DNA of 64,000 nt from Arthrobacter sp. PAMC 25486. Its GTDB lineage: Bacteria; Actinomycetota; Actinomycetes; Actinomycetales; Micrococcaceae. The stretch is from NCBI RefSeq assembly GCF_000785535.1, contig NZ_CP007595.1, positions 4,362,439 through 4,426,438 of the forward strand, given 5' to 3'. Shown piece after piece: positions 50,658-57,278 of this stretch. Position numbers and translations under genes: made by a program. The stretch's first letter is position 1, and each line of letters begins with the position of its first letter. The notes under the pieces are model-generated. The model saw nothing but the letters and a program-made list of their open reading frames with translations. It was not told where the DNA came from and did not search any database.

Positions 50658-51308
50658 CCCCGCCAGCAGCAAATCCTGCGCCACGGCATCGAAGCCCTCG
50701 ACCAAGATGTCCCACGCGGGTCGCTTGAACTCGGCAGCGGCCACACTCAGTTCTTGCAACATATCCGGCTGACCTGGTCGGGGCTCGATGGGCTTGGTGG
50801 CCCCGAAGTGGTAGCCCAGGCTCCGAGAAACACCGAGCGAGGGCGCATTCCAAATGGTCGCGCTGGATTCTGCAGCCTCGGCGCCGAGGAAGTCGAAGGC
50901 AAACAACAGTGCCGTGGCCCGCATTTCCCTGCCGTACCCCTTGCCCTGCTGAGACTGGGTTAGCCAGGATCCGGAGTTGACTGTCTGGTTGGCGGAAAAC
51001 CCGCTGGCGCCGACCGACTGAGTGCCAATCGGAACGCCGTCGAGCAGCACGGTGAAGTTTAGGGTCCAGTGGTCAGGACGGACGCCGGCGCGCAGCTCCC
51101 ACTGGTGGCGGGCCATGCCCCGGGCCAGGTCCACGGGGTCCGCGTCGGTCCACGGCACCGAAAACGGCATGCGCGCCGGATCATGGATGCCAGCCAGCGC
51201 CGCAGCCACGATGCCGGGCAGGTCCTCATCCCGCACAACCCTCATGACCAGGCGCGGAGAGGTGATGGTGAGGTCAAACAAGGGCCAAACATCGTGCATA
51301 GTCAGCAT
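50637..51308 (-). CDS. GNAT (RimJ/RimL-type) acetyltransferase inside a direct duplication
   Basis: A 223-residue GNAT. It opens LTITSPRLVMRVVRDEDLPGIV, carries WELRAGVRPDHWTLNFTVLLDGVPIG, and the acetyl-CoA loop is LTQSQQGKGYGREMRATALLFAF. Similar proteins acetylate protein N termini, ribosomal proteins or antibiotics. The gene is bounded by direct repeats: its last about 7 codons lie in copy A (50515-50657), and copy B begins 30 bp upstream of its start codon. This suggests that it entered between YibE/F and the monooxygenase in the event that made the repeats. Confidence 0.88.
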   Translation of the reverse strand: MLTMHDVWPLFDLTITSPRLVMRVVRDEDLPGIVAAALAGIHDPARMPFSVPWTDADPVDLARGMARHQWELRAGVRPDHWTLNFTVLLDGVPIGTQSVGASGFSANQTVNSGSWLTQSQQGKGYGREMRATALLFAFDFLGAEAAESSATIWNAPSLGVSRSLGYHFGATKPIEPRPGQPDMLQELSVAAAEFKRPAWDILVEGFDAVAQDLLLAGPHGRRN

Positions 51309-51338
51309 CTGAATACCCTATCCGGGCGTCGGTCGCCG

Positions 51339-51481
51339 TCACTGCATCGTGAAGCGGCGGGCGACAAGTTTTTGGACCGGCTGTAGCCGAACAAGTCGCC
51401 CCAGCACCGCGTTCCGTGCGTGGAGGAACGACGGCGGGGCCTTCCGTCCCAGCGCCATGTTGAGCTGCGCCTGCCGTGCGG
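51339..51481. repeat. Direct-repeat copy B (3' end of the monooxygenase gene)
   Basis: This is the in-place copy, forming the last 47 codons of the monooxygenase gene. Copy A is at 50515-50657 in the same orientation, 824 bp away. The two share blocks of up to 20 identical bases, such as GTGAAGCGGCGGGCGACAAG. Confidence 0.9.
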
Positions 51482-52559
51482 CAGTGCGGGCTGCGCGCAG
51501 GCGGTTGCGTTCAAAGGCGGCCAGGTGCGGGCCCGTGTTGCGCCCGTGCAACGCTGCCACAATGATGGGTGCCAAGTCGGCCGCATCCAGCCAGCCCAGG
51601 TTCATGCCCTGACCGCCGATGGGGCTGATTTCATGGGCGGCGTCGCCAATCAACACCGCCCTGCCGGACACCATGCGCCGCGCCATCCGGGTGCGAACAG
51701 CAAAGGCGCTGAGCATGCTGTTCGCGCCGGCATTCACGCGTACCCCGGTGCGATCCAGGATGAGTGCCGCCAAAGCTGCGGCATCCACGTCCCGCAGCAG
51801 TGAATCGGTGTGCACCACCCAACGGCGTAGTCCGTGGGGCAGCGGGAACGATTCCACGATTCCTGCGGGCTCCAAATACAGCACGGCCGTGGGCCCGTCG
51901 TGTCCGTCATCGACGAAGTCGCCCATCAAGTACGAATCAGGGTAGTCGCGCCCGCTCGTGGGGATGCTCAGCAGACGGCGCACAGCGGAGTGTGCACCGT
52001 CGGCACCCACCACCAGCCGGGCCTGGCAATGCGTGCGCCGCTCCTGTGCATCTGGTTCCCCGCCGGTCTGGTCCCCGGCCTCGGGTTCCCCGCCGGTCTG
52101 TTCCTGGGCGCCGGGTTCCCCTGCCCCACCTTGCCCGCCGCCAAGCGAGCCGGACAGTGTGATGAAGGTGCCGCCGTCATGCATGGCATCGACGCAAAAA
52201 CCGCGCACCACGGCGGTTGGGTCAAGCTCCATGACCCGCGCCGCCAGGATCGCCTCGGTGCGGGCCTGTTTGAGCGTGAGCACGAAGGGCCGGGCGCCGG
52301 AGAACGCCAGCCGGGCCACCTCCGCCCCGCCGCTGCGGGCCACCCCGGAGGTGATGTGCACGCCCTCGGCCAGCAGGGGAGCCTCCACCTGCGCAAGTGC
52401 CAGGGCCGCAAGTGCCGGCGGGTGGATGCCAATGGCGCGCGAATCCGGGCGGGGGGCTGTGCGCTGTTCCAGGATGCGCACAGCAAGGCCCTCCTGCAGC
52501 AGCAGTGCGCCAAGGTGCAGGCCCACGGGCCCGGCGCCCACAATAATGACGTCAAACAT
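51339..52559 (-). CDS. FAD-dependent monooxygenase (UbiH/hydroxylase-like) of the type III PKS cluster
   Basis: A 406-residue class A flavoprotein monooxygenase. VIIVGAGPVGLHLGALLLQ is the FAD GxGxxG motif, VVGADGAHSAVRRLL the DG motif, and GRAVLIGDAAHEISPIGGQG the GD motif. Residues about 138-174 are a low-complexity insert with three GGEP repeats, encoded by near-identical DNA units around 52060-52125. In this cluster it would hydroxylate the aromatic product of the polyketide synthase, as SrsC-like enzymes do in alkylquinone formation. It overlaps the methyltransferase gene by 8 bp. Its 3' end is the source of copy A. Confidence 0.88.
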   Translation of the reverse strand: MFDVIIVGAGPVGLHLGALLLQEGLAVRILEQRTAPRPDSRAIGIHPPALAALALAQVEAPLLAEGVHITSGVARSGGAEVARLAFSGARPFVLTLKQARTEAILAARVMELDPTAVVRGFCVDAMHDGGTFITLSGSLGGGQGGAGEPGAQEQTGGEPEAGDQTGGEPDAQERRTHCQARLVVGADGAHSAVRRLLSIPTSGRDYPDSYLMGDFVDDGHDGPTAVLYLEPAGIVESFPLPHGLRRWVVHTDSLLRDVDAAALAALILDRTGVRVNAGANSMLSAFAVRTRMARRMVSGRAVLIGDAAHEISPIGGQGMNLGWLDAADLAPIIVAALHGRNTGPHLAAFERNRLRAARTAARQAQLNMALGRKAPPSFLHARNAVLGRLVRLQPVQKLVARRFTMQ

Positions 52560-53394
52560 GCCCGGGACCCGGCGTGAAAAGGGCCAGAGTGCGCGCTGGC
52601 CGGGCGGATTCCACACGCCAACCCGGCGGCAGCACGGACCGCAATTCACCGGGCGTGTAGCTGCGGCGGATGGACGTCAGCCCGTCCCTCCGGATGAACG
52701 ACCCCGGGAAAAACGGCAGCGTCCCCACCCAGAACAAGCCGTAGGCCAGGGGGCTGCGGGCAATGTCGCTGTGCACCACCAGCCCCCGCGCCAAGTGAGC
52801 GGAATCCGCCAGCAGGCCGGCCAGCTCCTCCGGGGTCAGATGGTGGAGCATGTGGTTGGAAATGACGACGTCGAACGTCTCGCCTTCCGCTGTCAGGGCG
52901 CTGCTGTGGGCCTGTCGAAACTCCACCCCGGCACCCGCGTGGTGGGTCCGGGCAAAGACGATGGCGCGGTGGTCGGGGTCGATCGCGGTGATATGGAGGG
53001 GCAGCCCGTCGCGCGCCGCCCACCGGGCCAAGGCTGCGGGAATGTCCCCTCCGCCGCACCCGATGTCCAGCAAGGTGGTTGTCGAGGTGGGCGACAGCAG
53101 CGGCCTGATGCTGTGTTTGTACACGCCGTGCCAGCGCGAGACCACGCGGTTGACCAGCGGGAACTGGGCGTAGGTGCGCTCCAGCATGGCGGGGTCGGCG
53201 TCCGGTTTGTCCATTTCCTCCATGGCGTGCACATCCCGATCTGCCAAGAAGGGCTGCGGCAATGCCGCCCGAAGGGCCCTCCGCACCGTCACCGGGAAGG
53301 CCCGCCAGGAGGCCCCCAAGAATGGCCGCGGGAACAACCCCATAAGGGTTCGCCGGGATGTGTTCCGGTTTCCGTCGGAGGAGTGCTCAGGCAC
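52552..53394 (-). CDS. SAM-dependent methyltransferase of the type III PKS cluster
   Basis: A 280-residue class I methyltransferase. LLDIGCGGGDIPAALARWA is motif I, ITAIDPDHRAIVFAR motif II and FDVVISNHMLHHLTPEELAGLL motif III. It resembles methyltransferases encoded directly after type III PKS genes in actinobacteria and probably methylates the phenolic product. GTG 53394 is chosen because GAAGG lies 6 nt upstream; ATG 53343 lacks one. It overlaps the PKS stop by 8 bp and the monooxygenase start by 8 bp, so the three genes are translationally coupled. Confidence 0.9.
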   Translation of the reverse strand: MPEHSSDGNRNTSRRTLMGLFPRPFLGASWRAFPVTVRRALRAALPQPFLADRDVHAMEEMDKPDADPAMLERTYAQFPLVNRVVSRWHGVYKHSIRPLLSPTSTTTLLDIGCGGGDIPAALARWAARDGLPLHITAIDPDHRAIVFARTHHAGAGVEFRQAHSSALTAEGETFDVVISNHMLHHLTPEELAGLLADSAHLARGLVVHSDIARSPLAYGLFWVGTLPFFPGSFIRRDGLTSIRRSYTPGELRSVLPPGWRVESARPARTLALFTPGPGHV

Positions 53395-54592
53395 GGGATG
53401 CCTTCGTGAACAGCCCTGATTCCACTGTCAGTCCGGGCCCAAAGGCCATGGCGCAGATGCTCTCCCGCTCCGCCTCCATGGGCGCATCGAGGATGTGCTT
53501 GAGGACAAACAACACCGTTGCGCTGCTCATGTTGCCAAAGTTGCGCAGCGTTTCCCGGGACGGGGTGAGCTGTTCATCGCTGAGCTGCAGCTTGGCCTGC
53601 ACCTTGTCCAGAATGCTGCGCCCGCCGGGGTGGATGCCCCAATGTTTGATGTGGTTGTAGGGGCGCCCGTGCAGGGAGGGAGCCTGCGCCAGCAGTGGTT
53701 CCAAGGCGCCCGTGATGTGCTCGTCAATGATTTTTGGGACGTAGCTGTCCAGGACCATTTCAAAGCCGTGGTCGCCAATGTTCCAGGCCATGGAATCCTC
53801 GCCCACGGGTGTCAGTACGGTCTCAAAATGGTCCAGCTCAATGACAGCGCCGGAACCCTGCCCGGAGCCCGTCCCGGCACCAGCGCCGGAGCCCGTCCTG
53901 GAACCAGCGCCGGAGCCCGTCCCGGCACCCGGCAGCTCCCGGGCAGAGATCACCGCGGCTGCGGCACCGTCGGCAAAAAGGGAGGAACCCATGATGGTGT
54001 CGGGATTGTTCGAGGTGCGTACATGCAGCGAACACAGCTCCACCGAAACCACCAGCACCACGGCGTCCGGGTCCGCCTCGCAAAAGGCCTTCGCCGCTCG
54101 CAGGGCAGGGAAGGCCGCGTAGCAGCCCATGAAACCCAGATGGTAGCGCTGCACCGATGGATCCAGTCCCAGGGCACGGACAATCTTGTAGTCGGGCCCG
54201 GGGTTGAAAAAGCCTGTGCAGGAGACGGTGATGACGTGGGAAACATCGGCCGGGGACACGCCGTCGCACGCGGCCAGGGCCCGGGAAGCCGCCTCCACAA
54301 ACAAGGCGGACGCCTCAGTCGTAAACAGTTCATTGCGTTCGCGGGTGGTGGGGTTCAGCAACAATCCGGAGACGCCGTCGTAAAATACGGGATCGGGGCC
54401 GCGAAAGTCGGCACTCATCTCGGCCACGGCCGTGTGCCTGGTGTCGATGGCGGCGGAATCAAAACAGGTGCGCACGAGGCGCTGCCCCAGACGGGTGAGG
54501 CCGGGCTGGGCGGCAAACACATCCCGGGCCTGCTCCTGAACCAGGATGGTGGGTGGAAGTGCGGTTTCCAGGGACCTCAATGTGACCGTCAT
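53387..54592 (-). CDS. Type III polyketide synthase
   Basis: A 401-residue chalcone-synthase-like enzyme. The catalytic triad is Cys157 (HLGFMGCYAAFPAL), His321 (HWGIHPGGRSILD) and Asn354 (FGNMSSATV). It condenses a starter acyl-CoA with malonyl-CoA to a pyrone, resorcinol or related aromatic. Between residues about 223 and 248 is a Gly/Ala/Ser/Thr insert encoded by tandem repeats; it lies where relatives have a short loop. With methyltransferase and monooxygenase downstream the layout resembles the srsABC alkylresorcinol/alkylquinone cluster of Streptomyces. The product here is unknown. Confidence 0.93.
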   Translation of the reverse strand: MTVTLRSLETALPPTILVQEQARDVFAAQPGLTRLGQRLVRTCFDSAAIDTRHTAVAEMSADFRGPDPVFYDGVSGLLLNPTTRERNELFTTEASALFVEAASRALAACDGVSPADVSHVITVSCTGFFNPGPDYKIVRALGLDPSVQRYHLGFMGCYAAFPALRAAKAFCEADPDAVVLVVSVELCSLHVRTSNNPDTIMGSSLFADGAAAAVISARELPGAGTGSGAGSRTGSGAGAGTGSGQGSGAVIELDHFETVLTPVGEDSMAWNIGDHGFEMVLDSYVPKIIDEHITGALEPLLAQAPSLHGRPYNHIKHWGIHPGGRSILDKVQAKLQLSDEQLTPSRETLRNFGNMSSATVLFVLKHILDAPMEAERESICAMAFGPGLTVESGLFTKASRA

Positions 54593-55069
54593 GATCCATT
54601 CTTAGGCGCAGCGGGCACGGAACACAATGGGCACACAATAGGCGCGCCGGGTGATTCGTGCTTCCACGGTGCCGTGGCCTAGGATGGCTAGAGGGCCAAT
54701 TACCTTGAATTTGCGGGACTGGTGCTTGATTATTACGCCCGGGATGGGCCTTAGAAAGCTGGAGGTGAGCCGCACAAATGGATGACGGACATAGTCGATC
54801 TACCTCACCGCGCGAGCCTCGCCTGCGCCATCGGATGACACGCTGACTTTCATTCCCACGACGTGCCGCAAGGCACGGAGCCACCCGGCCTTTTCATAGC
54901 GGCCTGGCCTTGGCGGGGGAATTCAGATTCCCAGCTAGTGTTCCCTGGTTGCTTTGGGGGATTGTGCGGTTGCGGTTGCACAGCACCTTTTCACACACCC
55001 ATTTTCTGCTCACCACTGCGGCCAACACTGCCGCGGCTTAAAGTGTGCCGCACCGGAGGGACCCGGACC
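54593..55069. other. 477-bp divergent promoter and structured mgtE leader
   Basis: No gene is present. On the right side at least two hairpins could form ahead of mgtE: GGAGGTGAG (about 54763) with CTCACC (about 54815), and CGTGCC-GCAA-GGCACG at 54862-54877 with a GNRA tetraloop. A long leader before a magnesium channel gene suggests riboswitch or attenuation control, but I could not match it to a known class. The left side is the promoter of the PKS operon. Confidence 0.5.
54862..54877 (+). promoter_or_regulatory. GNRA-tetraloop hairpin in the mgtE leader
   Basis: CGTGCC and GGCACG form a perfect 6-bp stem closed by GCAA. GNRA loops are common docking elements in structured RNA. It is 193 nt upstream of the mgtE start. 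Confidence 0.55.
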
Positions 55070-56428
55070 ATGATCAAGTACCCCGTCCAGACTTTTGACG
55101 ACAGCGCCGAGCTGCTCAGCCGCGCCCTTGGCCAACACGATTTGGCGGGTATTTCACAGGCGCTGTTGCCGTTGAACACCTCCGAGATTCTTGAACAGTT
55201 GGAACGGCTGAGCACCATTGAACGGGCGGTGGCTTACCGGACCCTGCCCAAGGACCAGGCGTTGGAGGTCTTTGAGCGCCTGGATGCGGCGCTGCAGGCC
55301 GATTTGGTCGCCGGCCTGAAGGAAGCCGACGTAGCCGAGGTTTTTGCGCAGCTGAGCCCGGATGACCGGGTGGCGCTGCTGGATGAGCTGCCGGCCTCCG
55401 TGGCGCACCGCCTGATCTCCGGACTGGATGAGAAGGAACGGGCTCTCACCAGCACCGTCCTGGGATACCCGCAGCGTTCGGTGGGCCGCTTCATGAGCCC
55501 GGAATTTGTTACCACCCATCCGATGCTTACGGTGCAGGAAACGTTTGCCCGGGTCCGCGCCCACCTCGATGATGCCGAAAGTGTTTACACGATTCCCGTG
55601 ACCGACGGCGGCCGGCACCTGGTGGGGGTCGTCTCCCTTCGCGATGTGCTCCGGGCAGATGATGCGCTGCTGGTCGCCGACATCATGAAGTCACCCCTGA
55701 GCTTTCCGGCCACCGAGGATGCCGAGGAAGCCGCCCGGTACTGTGCCGACGCGAAGGTCCTGGTGCTGCCGATCGTCGACGCCGAGGACCGCCTCGTCGG
55801 GATCCTGACCGTGGATGACGCCCTGCAGATCCTGGAGGATGCCGAGACCGAGGACGCCGCACGCTCCGGCGGCACCGAGCCGCTGCGACGGCCCTACCTG
55901 GCCACGCCCGTCAGTGCCATTGTGCGGGCCAGGGTGGTGTGGTTGCTCGTCCTGGCGCTCGGGGCGACGTTGACGGTCCAGGTCATTGGCGCGTTCGAGG
56001 CGACGCTGGAACAGCAGGTGGTGCTCTCGCTGTTCATCCCGCTGCTGATCGGCACGGGAGGAAACACCGGCAACCAGGCGGCCACCACCATCACCCGGGC
56101 ACTGGCTCTGGGCGATGTGCGGCCCCGGGACGTGTTCAAGGTCTTTGCCCGGGAGGTCAGGGTGGGTGCGTTCCTTGGACTGCTCCTGGGATCGCTCGGA
56201 TTCGCCATCGCCTCCATCGCGTTCACGGTGCCCATTGGCTTGGTGATCGGGCTGACCCTGCTGGGCGTGTGCACCATGGCCGCCAGCATCGGCGGCCTGA
56301 TGCCGCTGCTGGGCAAGGCCGTCAGGGCCGATCCGGCCGTGTTCTCCAACCCGTTCATCTCGACGTTCGTGGACGCGACCGGGCTGATCATCTACTTCCT
56401 GATCGCCACCAGCATCCTCGGCCTCTAA
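55070..56428 (+). CDS. mgtE: MgtE-family magnesium channel/transporter
   Basis: A 452-residue MgtE. Residues about 1-130 are the N domain of helical repeats (LNTSEILEQLERLSTIERAVAYRTL), about 135-260 two CBS domains (FMSPEFVTTHPMLTVQETFARV, VADIMKSPLSFPATEDAEEAA), then five membrane helices with LLIGTGGNTGNQAATTITRALALGD, the conserved pore motif. It moves Mg2+ and is gated by Mg2+ on the cytoplasmic domains. ATG 55070 follows GGAGGG by about 9 nt; the frame is open for 200 nt upstream, without family features. A large inverted repeat follows. Confidence 0.95.
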   Translation: MIKYPVQTFDDSAELLSRALGQHDLAGISQALLPLNTSEILEQLERLSTIERAVAYRTLPKDQALEVFERLDAALQADLVAGLKEADVAEVFAQLSPDDRVALLDELPASVAHRLISGLDEKERALTSTVLGYPQRSVGRFMSPEFVTTHPMLTVQETFARVRAHLDDAESVYTIPVTDGGRHLVGVVSLRDVLRADDALLVADIMKSPLSFPATEDAEEAARYCADAKVLVLPIVDAEDRLVGILTVDDALQILEDAETEDAARSGGTEPLRRPYLATPVSAIVRARVVWLLVLALGATLTVQVIGAFEATLEQQVVLSLFIPLLIGTGGNTGNQAATTITRALALGDVRPRDVFKVFAREVRVGAFLGLLLGSLGFAIASIAFTVPIGLVIGLTLLGVCTMAASIGGLMPLLGKAVRADPAVFSNPFISTFVDATGLIIYFLIATSILGL

Positions 56429-56437
56429 CCCCACCCA

Positions 56438-56542
56438 AAACGCTCCTTCACATCACGGGGTGTTTTTGCCAACGCTCCTGCACTCAATGGATCAGAGTGA
56501 GCGAGCGTTGGCGAAAACAGCCCCGGATGTGAAGGAGCGTTT
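56438..56542. repeat. Large inverted repeat after mgtE (ACGCTCC family)
   Basis: Forty-nt arms (56438-56477 and 56503-56542) match with only a few differences; the left arm begins AAACGCTCCTTCACATC. An inner CACTC/GAGTG pairing narrows the loop. A related half-copy lies at 30068-30110. It separates mgtE (+) from the TetR gene (-) and is likely a shared terminator, but its family relationship suggests a repetitive element. Confidence 0.8.
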
Positions 56543-56572
56543 GTCTTGGGGGGATGGGTCAGCAGCTGGAGT

Positions 56573-57145
56573 CTAAGCGGCGAGCTTGCCTGAGAAGGTG
56601 TACAGGATGGCGGCCGAGACATCCGCGGAGGGTGTTTCAGGACTGAACAGCAGCCATTCCAGCCCGCCCATCAGGGTTGCCCCAAAGATGCCGCCGGCCA
56701 TCAGCAGCCGGGTGCCTTCGCCCGTGCCTGCAGGCACCAGGGGCTCCAGCGCGGCGGAAAACTCGCCCACAGCCTCCCGGCGCAGCACCGACACGGCGTT
56801 CTGCCACACCCTGTCGGTGCGGAAAATCTCCGCCGCCATCAACTTCGCGAGCGCCCTGTTCTCCGCAATCAGCGACAGCATGTTCGTGACCATCGCCTCC
56901 ACCGCGGCAAAGCCAACCGCCGATTCCCGGGCCGTCCGCAACGTCTCCGCCAACGACGCCACACCGGTTGTCAGCAGCTCCTCGAACAACTTGTCCTTGG
57001 AGGAAAAGTTGTAATATACGCTGCCCTTGGCCACCCCGGCCCGCTCCGCCACCTCCTCCATGGTGGTCCCGGAAATCCCGTGCAGCGCACCGAGCTCCAG
57101 CGCGGCCGCGAGGATGGCTTGTTTGGTGGGTGAGATGCGAGGCAC
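56573..57145 (-). CDS. TetR family transcriptional regulator
   Basis: A 190-residue TetR protein. The HTH is at about 5-50 (AILAAALELGALHGISGTTMEEVAERAGVAKGSVYYNF); the rest is a helical ligand domain. It lies downstream of the YhgE/Pip and ABC ATPase genes on the same strand, 133 bp away, and is the likely repressor of that unit. The 14-bp dyad at 60496-60509 ahead of the ATPase gene is a good candidate for its operator. The ligand is unknown; lipophilic compounds are common for such systems. Confidence 0.92.
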   Translation of the reverse strand: MPRISPTKQAILAAALELGALHGISGTTMEEVAERAGVAKGSVYYNFSSKDKLFEELLTTGVASLAETLRTARESAVGFAAVEAMVTNMLSLIAENRALAKLMAAEIFRTDRVWQNAVSVLRREAVGEFSAALEPLVPAGTGEGTRLLMAGGIFGATLMGGLEWLLFSPETPSADVSAAILYTFSGKLAA

Positions 57146-57278
57146 TTAGATTCCTTAGGGTCAGGCGGACAGGGTTTCAGGGGGCAGGGCTTCAAGGCGA
57201 AAGGACATGGTCGACGGCGGCCGGCCCGCCTTGCGCTGCTGGCCGCGTGTGCCGGTGGCTATATCTCCAGTTCGCCGG

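Noticed and set aside
50515..51481. A composite transposon as explanation of the flanking repeats.
   Set aside because: The repeats are gene tails, not insertion sequences; they have no terminal inverted repeats and encode no transposase.
54690..54900. Assignment of the mgtE leader to the Mg2+ M-box riboswitch.
   Set aside because: Conserved M-box strings could not be traced; only general structure is claimed.
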